27,546 nucleotides of DNA from CAXBCP01 sp038120765 (GTDB lineage: Bacteria > Pseudomonadota > Alphaproteobacteria > MPNO01 > UBA830), in assembly GCA_038120765.1 (NCBI GenBank), contig JAYOMI010000046.1, forward strand, positions 1 to 27,546. Reading direction: 5' to 3'. Below, one piece after another: positions 6,926 to 15,429 of this stretch. A program made the translations under genes and the position numbers. The notes under the pieces are model-generated. The model made no database searches and was not told where the DNA came from. It was given only the letters and a program-made list of their open reading frames with translations. How positions within the stretch are numbered: position 1 is the stretch's first letter; every line of letters starts with the position of its first letter.

Positions 6926-9058
6926 ATGAAGCCTGAAGAAGAGTGTCCGGAACTCGAATCCCTGACCGCGGAAGAAGCATCGACCCGGCTGGCGGAACTG
7001 GCCGCCGAAATAGACCGGCACGACAAGGCCTATCACCAGAAAGACGCGCCGGAGATATCCGATGCGGAATATGACAGGCTCCGCCGGCTGAATACAGCAA
7101 TCGAGGCACGATTTCCGGATCTTATCAGAAGCGACAGTCCGAGCCAGACCGTCGGAGCCGCCCCCGCTGCCGGTTTCGGCAAGATAACGCACAGACGGCC
7201 GATGCTCTCGCTGGACAATGCTTTTGACGACGAAGACGTCGAGAATTTTATCAGTCGTGTCCGACGCTTTCTGGGGCTCGGCGAAGACGAGATCGTCGAG
7301 ATTGTCGCCGAGCCCAAGATCGACGGCCTGTCGATCTCGCTCCGCTATGAAAACGGAAAATACGTGCAGGCGGCGACCCGCGGCGACGGCGCGGTCGGCG
7401 AAAACGTCACCGCCAATGTCGCGACGATCTCGGACATACCCGACACACTTGGCCCGGGGGCGCCCGAAATCGTCGAAATCCGCGGCGAGGTCTATATGCG
7501 TCATGACGATTTCGCCGCGCTGAACCGCACACGCGCCGAAGGCGGCCAGGCGGTGTTCGCCAATCCCCGGAATGCGGCGGCAGGCTCCCTCCGCCAGCTT
7601 GATGTCTCGGTCACCGCCTCGCGGAACCTCAAGATGTTCGCCTATGCGGCAGGAGAGTTATCTGCACCCGTTGGCTACACTCACCGGGCATGGCTCGATC
7701 AGCTCGACGAATGGGGGTTTTCGGTCAATCCGCAATCGCAGCTCTGCCGGACGACCGAAGAGGTACTGGAAGTATATCGCACGATTGGCGAAGGCCGCGC
7801 CAAACTGCCCTACGACATCGACGGCGTCGTCTACAAGGTCAACAGGCATGACTGGCAGGATCGGCTCGGAATGGTAAGCCGCGCGCCGCGCTGGGCGATT
7901 GCCCATAAATTTCCGGCGGAACAGGCCCAGACGATTCTGGAGAAAATCACCATTCAGGTCGGCAGGACCGGCGCGATCACGCCGGTCGCCAACCTGTTGC
8001 CGATTACGGTCGGCGGGGTTGTCGTCAGCCGGGCGACATTGCACAACGAAGATGAAATCCGACGCAAGGATGTCCGCGAAGGCGACACGGTCGTTGTTCA
8101 GCGCGCCGGCGACGTCATTCCCCAGATCGTGCGCGTAGTTAAAGAAAAGCGCGACCCCGCCACCCCGCCCTTCGCATTCCCCACGGTATGCCCCTGTGAC
8201 CTGCAGACACCGGTCATCCGGCAGGAAGGCGAAGCGGTTGCAAGATGTTCGGGCGAACTGGCCTGTCCCTATCAGCAGGTCGAACGCATCCGCCACTTTG
8301 TCAGCAGGGACGCTTTCGATATCGACGGACTTGGCGAGAAACAGGTGAAGGCGTTTTTCGACCGCGGACTTGTACGCACCCCCGTCGACATCTTCGATCT
8401 TGAGGAAAATGACAGCAAAGCGCTCGACCCGCTCAAACGATGGGAAGGCTGGGGCGAAAAGTCCGTCACCAAGCTTTTCGCGGCGATCGATGCCCGCCGG
8501 TCGATCGCCTTCGATCGCCTCATATACGCGCTCGGCATCCGCCAGATCGGGCAGGCGACCGCACGTCTCCTCGCCCGCCATTACGGCGATCTCGCCACCT
8601 GGCACAAGGCAATGACGGCGGCAGCCGCGGAACGGGCGGCCAATCCCGACGAGAAAAAGAAGCCTGAACTGGTGGGCGAGAACTATGCCGACCTGTGCAA
8701 TATCGACCAGATCGGGATCAGCGTTGCGGACGAGCTCACGGCGTTTTTTTCCGAACCCCACAACCTCGAAATCCTTGAAGGGCTTGAAGACCGGCTTGAA
8801 ATAGAAGCCCTTGAAGCCCCCGCGAAGGATACGGCCGTCACCGGAAAAACCGTCGTCTTTACCGGAACCCTGGTCACCATGAGCCGGGGCGAGGCCAAGG
8901 CGAAGGCAGAATCATTGGGCGCAAAAGTATCGGGGTCGGTTTCCAAGAAAACGGACTACGTCATCGTCGGCGCGGATGCAGGCTCCAAGGCCAAGAAGGC
9001 CCTGGAACTGGGCATCACCGTCCTGTCCGAAGACGAATGGCAGGCAATGATCGCCTGA
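6926..9058 (+). CDS. ligA: NAD+-dependent DNA ligase LigA
   Basis: LigA seals nicks during replication and repair using NAD+. The 710 residues follow the standard domain order. Domain Ia contains the NMN-binding residues around HDKAYHQKD. The adenylation domain has KIDG with nucleophile Lys131. Then come the OB fold (IQVGRTGAITPVANL), a four-Cys zinc finger (Cys422, Cys424, Cys441, Cys447), helix-hairpin-helix repeats (about 460-610) and a C-terminal BRCT domain (about 635-710, GKTVVFTGTL to LSEDEWQAMI). The first zinc pair is spaced C-x-C, not the C-x2-C of the E. coli enzyme. I believe CPC spacing occurs elsewhere in alphaproteobacteria, so it is probably a lineage variant. A GAAGG lies about 10 nt before ATG 6926. 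It ends 25 nt from the convergent aminopeptidase gene. Confidence 0.98.
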   Translation: MKPEEECPELESLTAEEASTRLAELAAEIDRHDKAYHQKDAPEISDAEYDRLRRLNTAIEARFPDLIRSDSPSQTVGAAPAAGFGKITHRRPMLSLDNAFDDEDVENFISRVRRFLGLGEDEIVEIVAEPKIDGLSISLRYENGKYVQAATRGDGAVGENVTANVATISDIPDTLGPGAPEIVEIRGEVYMRHDDFAALNRTRAEGGQAVFANPRNAAAGSLRQLDVSVTASRNLKMFAYAAGELSAPVGYTHRAWLDQLDEWGFSVNPQSQLCRTTEEVLEVYRTIGEGRAKLPYDIDGVVYKVNRHDWQDRLGMVSRAPRWAIAHKFPAEQAQTILEKITIQVGRTGAITPVANLLPITVGGVVVSRATLHNEDEIRRKDVREGDTVVVQRAGDVIPQIVRVVKEKRDPATPPFAFPTVCPCDLQTPVIRQEGEAVARCSGELACPYQQVERIRHFVSRDAFDIDGLGEKQVKAFFDRGLVRTPVDIFDLEENDSKALDPLKRWEGWGEKSVTKLFAAIDARRSIAFDRLIYALGIRQIGQATARLLARHYGDLATWHKAMTAAAAERAANPDEKKKPELVGENYADLCNIDQIGISVADELTAFFSEPHNLEILEGLEDRLEIEALEAPAKDTAVTGKTVVFTGTLVTMSRGEAKAKAESLGAKVSGSVSKKTDYVIVGADAGSKAKKALELGITVLSEDEWQAMIA

Positions 9059-9083
9059 CCCCCAACCGGTTACTGCCGGCGCA

Positions 9084-11096
9084 TCAGATCGGGGCCGTCG
9101 CGGCCTCCAGCCAGGTGCGAACGCTTTTATCCACCAGCGGCGACAGGGTCTCGCGAACACGGGCGTGATAGCCGTCGAGCCATGCCCGCTCGTCGGCCGT
9201 CAGAAGGTCCCGGTCGATCAGGTTGCGGTCGATGGGGGCAAGCGTGATTGTTTCGAATTCGAGCATACTGCGCTCGGTATCCTTATCCGGGAGAGCTTTC
9301 GAAACCACGACGAGGTTTTCGATACGAATACCGTAGGCGCCCTCTTTGTAATATCCGGGCTCGTTCGACAGGATCATGCCCGGCTCCATCGGGACGCCAC
9401 CGCCCTGCTTCGAAATCCGCTGCGGCCCCTCATGAACGCCGAGATAGCTGCCAACGCCGTGCCCTGTGCCGTGATCGTAGTCCAGACCGGCCTCCCATAG
9501 CGCCAGACGCGCAAGTACGTCTATCTGGCTACCATGCGTACCCGCAGGGAACCGCGCTGTAGCGACCGCTATATGGCCCTTCAGGACACGCGTGTTCCGT
9601 TCCTTCGCCTCTGCCGATGCGCCCTTGCCATCGTCGATAAACACGGTACGGGTAACATCCGTGGTGCCGTCCAGATACTGCGCGCCGGAATCAACAAGAT
9701 AAACGTCGCCCGGGGCAAGTTTCCGGTTCGTCGCCGGCGTCACGCGATAGTGCACGATCGCGCCATTCGGACCGCTGCCCGAAATCGTATCGAAGCTGAG
9801 CCCACGGAATTTTTCATTCGTTCGGCGGCAGTCATACAGGTAATCCGCCGCCGACATTTCGGTCACGCCGCCTTTCGGCGCGGCGTCGGACAGCCAGGCC
9901 AGGAACGTCGTCAATGCTGCGCCGTCGCGGACATGCGCCGCCCGCGTCCCCGAAATTTCGGTACTGTTCTTCCGCGCCTTCGGCAGGTTGCACAGATCGG
10001 TCCCGGCAGACAATGTGGCGCCGGCGGCCTCGAGTGCCAGCCGGATGCCTTCCGGTGCGCTTGCCGGGTCAACCCGGACGGCGCCGTCGGACTTTCCAAG
10101 CGCTGCGAGCCGGCCGGCAAATTCGTTCGGCGGGAACAGCGAAATGCCGGAATCGAGTTTTTGCCGCGTTGAAGGAGGAATTTTGCGGGAGTCGATAAAC
10201 CAGTCGACATCTCCCGTCCGGTAGACGATGGCATATCCGAGGGCCAGCGGCGTATTCGGTACGTCAGAGCCCCGGATATTGAGGAGCCATGCAATCGAAT
10301 CCGGCGCGCTAAGCACTGATGCGGCACATTGCGCCGCCACAAGCCCTTCGGAAAACTGGCGGCGTTTCTCTTCCGACGGCACTCCGGCATTCTCTTCCGG
10401 CAGAGCCATCACCGGTCCCAGCGGAACGGGCGGCTGATCGTCCCAGACCAGATCGACGGGATTCTGCTCTACGGGGGCAAGCTCCGCCCCGGCTTCAGTG
10501 CAGGCCACCCGCAATCGCGCGATGCCGGCCGATGTATGCAGCCACGGATCGAAACCGACGCGCGCGCCCTTTTGCAGGTTCTCCCGCAACCAGTCATCCG
10601 GAGATGTCTCCGCCACTGCCAAGGGTGCAAAGGCGGCGGTGTCCACCTGGTCCCGGACCTGTAACGTGTAGCGCCCATCGACAAATATCGCGGCCTTGTC
10701 CCGCAGGACGATCGCCATCCCGGCAGAGCCGCCGAAACCTGTCAGCCAGGCGAGGCGCTGGGACCTTTTCGCGATAAATTCGCCCTGGTGTTCGTCGGCC
10801 AGCGGCACGAGAAAGCCATCGAGGCGCTGCGCCTCCAGCACGGCCCGCAAAGCCGCCAGACGTGCCGGCGGCGCCGGAACCTGCCCCAGACCGGCGTGCT
10901 GTGCCGCACGCAGGGTATCGATTCGGGCGCGAATATCGCCAGGTTGCTGATGCTCGAACAGTTCAGCAAGCACATCGTCCGCGCCGGCGACATCGGTCAG
11001 GAATGCCGAGGCGGCAATTCCTTCCAGCAAAATGGTATCTATCTTGGCCTCCAATATGGCGGAAAACCGCCGTTCAGCTGCATTGTTGACGCGCAC
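9084..11096 (-). CDS. Xaa-Pro aminopeptidase (aminopeptidase P, M24B family)
   Basis: A cytosolic metallopeptidase of the pita-bread fold that removes the N-terminal residue from peptides with Pro at position 2. Two N-terminal creatinase-like domains (RLDGFLVPLADEHQGEF, RLAWLTGFGGSAG) precede the catalytic domain. Visible metal-site segments are VDSGAQYLDGTTDVTRT (the two Asp ligands), GTGHGVGSYLGVHEGP (His ligand and catalytic His), SNEPGYYKEGAYGIRIEN (Glu) and the final Glu. The start is uncertain. The open frame runs to TTG 11189, but GTG 11096 or TTG 11030 is more likely because family members begin close to the first creatinase domain, and an AT-rich -10-like AATAAT on this strand lies upstream of 11096. 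It is divergent from the ialB-like gene, with which it shares about 120 nt of upstream DNA. Confidence 0.93.
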   Translation of the reverse strand: MRVNNAAERRFSAILEAKIDTILLEGIAASAFLTDVAGADDVLAELFEHQQPGDIRARIDTLRAAQHAGLGQVPAPPARLAALRAVLEAQRLDGFLVPLADEHQGEFIAKRSQRLAWLTGFGGSAGMAIVLRDKAAIFVDGRYTLQVRDQVDTAAFAPLAVAETSPDDWLRENLQKGARVGFDPWLHTSAGIARLRVACTEAGAELAPVEQNPVDLVWDDQPPVPLGPVMALPEENAGVPSEEKRRQFSEGLVAAQCAASVLSAPDSIAWLLNIRGSDVPNTPLALGYAIVYRTGDVDWFIDSRKIPPSTRQKLDSGISLFPPNEFAGRLAALGKSDGAVRVDPASAPEGIRLALEAAGATLSAGTDLCNLPKARKNSTEISGTRAAHVRDGAALTTFLAWLSDAAPKGGVTEMSAADYLYDCRRTNEKFRGLSFDTISGSGPNGAIVHYRVTPATNRKLAPGDVYLVDSGAQYLDGTTDVTRTVFIDDGKGASAEAKERNTRVLKGHIAVATARFPAGTHGSQIDVLARLALWEAGLDYDHGTGHGVGSYLGVHEGPQRISKQGGGVPMEPGMILSNEPGYYKEGAYGIRIENLVVVSKALPDKDTERSMLEFETITLAPIDRNLIDRDLLTADERAWLDGYHARVRETLSPLVDKSVRTWLEAATAPI

Positions 11097-11218
11097 GGTA
11101 GCGTTCCGGCGCGACGTGGACAATATTATTGCGGTATGCACGCAGATTGCCGTAGGGTCTGCGGGTTGCCGATGTATTACAGGCGACAAATCGTGTTTTG
11201 GGTAAGCGAGAGTAGAAA

Positions 11219-11722
11219 GTGCAGAAAACCTTCCTTGGCGCGGCGATTGTCATCGCCGCCAGCGTAAATTTCGCGTCCGCCCAGTCTCTCCCCAAAACGA
11301 CGAATAAATTCGGCGACTGGGCGTTATCCTGCCGCCAGATACAGGGAGACAAGCCCGCAAACTGCGTCCTGTTCCAGGATATTCTCTGGCAGAAGAGCGG
11401 CAAGCGCATCCTGAATGTATCGATCGCGCGGCCTGCACAGGGGCAGCCCTTCATTGCTGCGGTCACAGCGCCGCTCGGCATTCTTTTGCCCGCGGGTCTT
11501 ACTCTTCATATCGACGACAAGGAACTGGTCCGGTTTCCCCTCCAGTTCTGCAACATCAACGGGTGCCGCGGACAGTTCCCGGTCACCGACGATATGCAAA
11601 ACCTCTTCGCAAAGGGCGACAAAGGCCGGGTAATTTTCCGCCAGCCGAACGGCCAGCCGCTGCGGGTTGAATTTTCCCTGAAGGGTTTTGCCGCCGGATT
11701 CATGGACCTCAAGGCCAAGTAG
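11219..11722 (+). CDS. Invasion-associated locus B (IalB) family secreted protein
   Basis: A 167-residue exported protein. Residues 1-21 form a signal peptide (MQKTFLGAAIVIAAS, then ASA before Gln22) and the mature part is the IalB fold. Recognisable segments are FGDWALSCRQ, NCVLFQDI and LQFCNINGCRGQFPV, with four Cys (Cys38, Cys49 and the CNINGC pair) placed for two periplasmic disulfides. The family is named after a Bartonella locus linked to erythrocyte invasion. It is widespread in free-living alphaproteobacteria, where its biochemical role is unknown, so the name should not be read as evidence of pathogenicity. The start is GTG 11219, with a GAGAG-type ribosome-binding site a few bases upstream. 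The gene is alone on this strand, divergent from the aminopeptidase and convergent with prmA (15-nt gap). Confidence 0.9.
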   Translation: MQKTFLGAAIVIAASVNFASAQSLPKTTNKFGDWALSCRQIQGDKPANCVLFQDILWQKSGKRILNVSIARPAQGQPFIAAVTAPLGILLPAGLTLHIDDKELVRFPLQFCNINGCRGQFPVTDDMQNLFAKGDKGRVIFRQPNGQPLRVEFSLKGFAAGFMDLKAK

Positions 11723-11737
11723 CGATAGGTCCCGTCT

Positions 11738-12625
11738 TCAGGCCACAGGCCGCGCCAGGATCAACGTCGACCAGTTTCCGAGATCGATCCTGTCTCTGAG
11801 CGTCAGGCCGTTACCGGCATACGCTGCCGCGACGCCGTCGGCCTGCTCCAGCAGGATACCCGACAGGATGACCTGTCCGCCGCCGGCCAGGATACCCGAA
11901 ATGCCGGGCGCCAGCGCGATAAGGGGGTTGGCGACGATATTGGCGATGATCAGGTCATAGGGAGCCGCCGACACGATCCCGGGATTGTACAGCCCGTCGC
12001 AGACCACGAAACGCAACCGGTCTTCAACCCCGTTAATCCCGGCATTCTCCCGCGCGACGTCGATCGCAATCGGGTCGATATCGCTCGCCATGACGTCAAC
12101 GTCGAACCTTTTGGCGATCGCGATCGCCAGGATGCCGCTGCCGGTGCCGATATCGATCGGCAATGCCGGTGGATGATCCGCGCAGACCGCTTCAATCGCC
12201 TGCAGGCAGCCCTGGGTCGTCTCGTGATTGCCGGTGCCGAAGGCGAGCCCTGCATCGATCTGGATCGCGATGGAATTCGCCGGCGGCGTCTCGCGGATGT
12301 GAGAGCCGAAAACGTAGTATGGCGGCACATGAATGGGCGTCAGGGTCTTTTCCACCTCGGCAACCCAGTCTTTTTCGACAATCGGCGCAAAGCTGATTGC
12401 CGGGACATCCTGCCCTGCCGAAGCTGCCGCCGCCGAGATGCTCGCGGCGATGGCCGCCTCGTCCGGCGCCACCTCCGCATAGCCCGTAAGCCGCCAGCGC
12501 GGCGTTCCGTCGATCTCGAAAACCGCCTGCCCGGTCACGAAATCCGACAGAGCCTCCTCGAAAACCTCGCGGCGGTCGCCCGTCGGCAATTCAATAACGA
12601 TTTCCCACAATTTCGGTTCGGTCAT
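11738..12625 (-). CDS. prmA: Ribosomal protein L11 methyltransferase PrmA
   Basis: PrmA uses SAM to trimethylate ribosomal protein L11. The 295 residues have the expected two parts: an N-terminal substrate-recognition domain (about 1-110) and a class I SAM-methyltransferase domain. The latter shows FGTGNHETT, motif I IDIGTGSGILAIA, the acidic motif SDIDPIAID and the catalytic-loop motif NIVANPL, a variant of the usual N-I-L-A-N-P-L. Its ATG (12625-12623) overlaps the uvrD/pcrA stop in an ATGA, so the two genes should be translationally coupled. The pairing of helicase and methyltransferase has no obvious functional link. Confidence 0.96.
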   Translation of the reverse strand: MTEPKLWEIVIELPTGDRREVFEEALSDFVTGQAVFEIDGTPRWRLTGYAEVAPDEAAIAASISAAAASAGQDVPAISFAPIVEKDWVAEVEKTLTPIHVPPYYVFGSHIRETPPANSIAIQIDAGLAFGTGNHETTQGCLQAIEAVCADHPPALPIDIGTGSGILAIAIAKRFDVDVMASDIDPIAIDVARENAGINGVEDRLRFVVCDGLYNPGIVSAAPYDLIIANIVANPLIALAPGISGILAGGGQVILSGILLEQADGVAAAYAGNGLTLRDRIDLGNWSTLILARPVA

Positions 12626-14889
12626 GCCGGTTCCACGAAGCTTTCCATGACCTTTTTCGTCCCCGCCTTCTCGAAATCGATTTCAAGCTTGCCACCTTCG
12701 TTCGACCGCACGGTGCCGTAGCCGAATTTCTGGTGAAAAATCCGGATACCGACCGCAATAAGCCCTGAAGACGCGCCCGCTCCCACCGGAGACGGACGCG
12801 CCACCGGCTCGGCACTTCTGTTGCCCGACCGCATCCGTTGGTAACCCGGCCCGCGGCCCTGCTGGCCGCTTCCCCAGTGATCGCCGCCGGACGATGTGAT
12901 CCCCGGCTCCCCGATGCCGCCATACAGGCCGGGCTCGACAACATGTTCGACGAATTCATCCGGCAATTCATCGATAAACCGGGATGGGGCGCAGGAAAGC
13001 CACTGGCCATACATCTGACGGCTGGATGCGTGGCAGATCCAGACACGACGCCGTGCGCGGGTAATACCGACATAGGCAAGCCGGCGTTCTTCCTCCAGCG
13101 CGGCCGAACCGCCATCGTCGACCGACCGGCGATTGGGGAAGACTTCTTCTTCCCAGCCCGGCAGGAACACGTGATCGAATTCCAGCCCCTTGGCCGCGTG
13201 AAGGGTCATCAGGCTCGCCATTTCGCCCGCCGCGCCATCGTCGCGATCCATGACAAGACTGATATGTTCCAGAAATCCCTCAAGCGATTCGAACTCGCTG
13301 AGCGCAGAGACCAGTTCTTTCAGGTTTTCCAGACGGCCCGGCGCATCGGGCGCTTTGTTCTTCTGCCACATCTCGGTGTAACCGGATTCGTCCAGAACAG
13401 TGCCGGCGAGTTCCATCTGGTCGACAGCCTGCGACATGGCGCGCCAGCGATCGAAGGCTTCAAGCAGTTTGCGCAGCGAAGACCGCGCCTGCGGCTTGAT
13501 CTCGTCCGTCTCGATGATCTGGCGGGCGGAAGCGTAGAGCGAAATACCCTGTGCCCGGGCATTGCCGTGAAGGGTCTGCAGGGTCGCCGTGCCGAGCCCG
13601 CGTTTTGGGGTGTTGATGATGCGTTCCAGGGCAAGATCGTCATTGGGCTGGGCAACGACCCGAAGATAGGCAATCGCGTCGCGGATTTCGGCGCGTTCGT
13701 AGAATCGCGGCCCGCCGACAACCCGGTACGGCACGCCGAGCGTGATCAGTCGTTCTTCGAATGCCCGCATCTGGAAGCTGGCGCGCACGAGGATCGCCAC
13801 CCCATCGAGCGAGAATCCGCGCCGCTGCAGGGTCTCGATCTCGTCACAGATAAAACGCGCCTCGGATTCTCCGTCCCAGACCGCCCGGATCTGCAGGGGC
13901 TCGCCGCTCTCGGCCTCGGTCCAGAGCGTCTTGCCGAGACGCCCGCTGTTATGGGCGATCATCTGCGAGGCGGCGGACAGGATCTGCTGGGTCGAGCGGT
14001 AGTTCTGTTCGAGGCGGATGACCTTTGCCCCGGGGAAATCCTGTTCAAACCGAAGGATGTTGCCGACCTCGGCCCCGCGCCAGCTATAGATCGACTGATC
14101 GTCATCGCCGACACAGCAGATATTGTTGCGGCCCTGCGCCAGCAGGCGCAACCACAGATACTGGGCAACGTTCGAATCCTGGTATTCGTCCACCAGGACG
14201 TAGTGAAACTGTTGCTGGTACTCCTCGAGTACGTGCCGGTTTTCCCGAAACAGCGTCACGCAATGCAGCAGCAGGTCGCCGAAATCGGCGGCGTGCAGAA
14301 CCTTCAGCCGATCCTGATAGATTTTGTACAGCTCGCCGATACGGCCGTCCGCGATATCGCCCGCCTCGGCGACGCCGACCTTGTCCGGCGTCAGACCGCG
14401 GTCCTTGAAACGCTCGATCGCGGCGTGGACGGCGCGGGCGGGCCAGCGCTTGTCATCGATTTCCTCGGCCTCGATAATCTGTTTCACCAGCCGGATCTGA
14501 TCATCCTGATCGAGGATCGTGAAATTCGACTGCAAACCGACGAGTTCGGCGTGACGCCGCAGAATTCGGGTCGCAATCGCATGGAACGTGCCGATCCACA
14601 GCCCTTCTGATGCACCGCCGATCATTGCCGCCACCCGGTCGCGCATTTCGCGGGCGGCCTTGTTGGTGAACGTCACCGCGAGAATCTGGCTCGGCCAGGC
14701 GCGGCGCGTCACAAGAATATGACCAATTCGGGTCGTCAGAACGCGTGTTTTACCTGTCCCCGCGCCGGCCAGAACCAGCAAAGGACCATCCACGGCTTCG
14801 ACCGCCTCCTGCTGGGGGCCGTTCAGACCCTGAAGGTACGGCGCCGCTGGCTTGGCGGGAACATTGAGTGAATCCGGATTGGCTGTCAT
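12622..14889 (-). CDS. DNA helicase II / ATP-dependent helicase UvrD/PcrA (SF1A)
   Basis: A 3'-to-5' superfamily 1A DNA helicase acting in nucleotide-excision and mismatch repair and in clearing recombinase from DNA. Counting from ATG 14889, Walker A GAGTGKT is at 42-48. It is followed in order by TFTNKAAREM, motif II DEYQDSN, motif III GDDDQSIYSWRGA, motif IV LEQNYRST, the GLEFDHVFLPGWEE segment and motif VI YVGITRARRR. The C-terminus (GIRIFHQKFGYGTV to the end) is the Tudor-like domain that binds RNA polymerase in PcrA/UvrD. I chose ATG 14889 because homologues begin just before LNGPQQEAV. An in-frame ATG at 14937 would add 16 residues. It is the first gene of a two-gene unit with prmA. UvrD and PcrA cannot be told apart on sequence alone here. 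Confidence 0.96.
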   Translation of the reverse strand: MTANPDSLNVPAKPAAPYLQGLNGPQQEAVEAVDGPLLVLAGAGTGKTRVLTTRIGHILVTRRAWPSQILAVTFTNKAAREMRDRVAAMIGGASEGLWIGTFHAIATRILRRHAELVGLQSNFTILDQDDQIRLVKQIIEAEEIDDKRWPARAVHAAIERFKDRGLTPDKVGVAEAGDIADGRIGELYKIYQDRLKVLHAADFGDLLLHCVTLFRENRHVLEEYQQQFHYVLVDEYQDSNVAQYLWLRLLAQGRNNICCVGDDDQSIYSWRGAEVGNILRFEQDFPGAKVIRLEQNYRSTQQILSAASQMIAHNSGRLGKTLWTEAESGEPLQIRAVWDGESEARFICDEIETLQRRGFSLDGVAILVRASFQMRAFEERLITLGVPYRVVGGPRFYERAEIRDAIAYLRVVAQPNDDLALERIINTPKRGLGTATLQTLHGNARAQGISLYASARQIIETDEIKPQARSSLRKLLEAFDRWRAMSQAVDQMELAGTVLDESGYTEMWQKNKAPDAPGRLENLKELVSALSEFESLEGFLEHISLVMDRDDGAAGEMASLMTLHAAKGLEFDHVFLPGWEEEVFPNRRSVDDGGSAALEEERRLAYVGITRARRRVWICHASSRQMYGQWLSCAPSRFIDELPDEFVEHVVEPGLYGGIGEPGITSSGGDHWGSGQQGRGPGYQRMRSGNRSAEPVARPSPVGAGASSGLIAVGIRIFHQKFGYGTVRSNEGGKLEIDFEKAGTKKVMESFVEPA

Positions 14890-14992
14890 GGCTCCCAGTA
14901 TACCAGCCCGGCGTATCCTTATCGCGGCGAAACGCATGATTTCCGAATCGGACGACCCTTCGGACCAAGATTAACCATGTCCGCAGAAAGAT

Positions 14993-15021
14993 TTGAGACT
15001 TCCTGACCCGTCGGATATTGT
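14993..15021 (+). promoter_or_regulatory. Candidate sigma-70 promoter for the small gene at 15060
   Basis: TTGAGA (14993-14998), a 17-nt spacer and TATTGT (15016-15021) give a plausible housekeeping promoter. It would start transcription about 30 nt before the ATG at 15060. The TTAACCATG just upstream (about 14970) is at most a half-site for CtrA-like binding. Confidence 0.45.
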
Positions 15022-15059
15022 CTCCGGGGGTAGCGGGCAACGTCATAGGTAATGATCGC

Positions 15060-15389
15060 ATGCCAGGCAACGAAGATTTCCACGAACTATCCGGCTATTT
15101 TACGGCCTGCGAGGCGCACGCCGAGGCCCGCTTCAACGATTTGCCCCCGGAACGTCGCGAGCATATCGCGACCTAGAGCGCAGCTGTCATGGCGGCGCTT
15201 AAGGAGGAGACCATTCCAACGTCCGATATCCAGATGATGCTGGGGACCCTCGCCGGGATGCTCGTTCACGCCGAGACCGTGCCAGACGGTCTGAGCAAGG
15301 CGGAACTCCGGAGCCATCGCCGGAATTTGCTGATCGGGGCGTTCGAGCGCGGCTGCGACGGTATTTCGCTGCTCGACCTTAAACGCTGA
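15060..15389 (+). CDS. Unrecognised small protein, reading frame interrupted by an in-frame TAG
   Basis: From ATG 15060 one frame encodes 38 residues (starting MPGNEDFHEL), stops at TAG 15174-15176, and continues in the same frame through ATG 15189 to the TGA at 15389. Without the TAG it would be a 109-residue, mostly helical, charged cytosolic protein with no signal or membrane segment. I do not recognise the family. The downstream half alone (ATG 15189, 66 residues) is the simplest intact product, but no good ribosome-binding site precedes that ATG. A consensus AAGGAGG lies inside the frame at 15201-15207, 5 nt before an in-frame ATT (15213). Possibilities are a sequencing error at the TAG, a young pseudogene, or a shorter product. 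It lies between the divergent uvrD promoter region and the convergent ClC gene (40-nt gap). Confidence 0.55.
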
Positions 15390-15429
15390 CAGCCGCAGCG
15401 ACGGAGCCGACCGAAAGAACGAAAAACAT

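Noticed and set aside
7658..8761. A 367-codon minus-strand frame opposite ligA
   Set aside because: Antisense shadow of an intact LigA; no ribosome-binding site or domain.
11219..11722. IalB-like protein as a sign of a pathogen
   Set aside because: The family is common in free-living alphaproteobacteria, and no other virulence gene is present.
12838..14610. A 590-codon plus-strand open frame opposite uvrD/pcrA
   Set aside because: It lies entirely antisense to a helicase with all its motifs. Long antisense frames are expected in GC-rich coding DNA, and the translation has no recognisable domain.
15201..15215. Consensus AAGGAGG followed by ATT as the true start of the small gene
   Set aside because: ATT starts are very rare, and the bases also encode Lys-Glu-Glu in a continuous frame. 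Kept only as a minor alternative in the finding on this gene.
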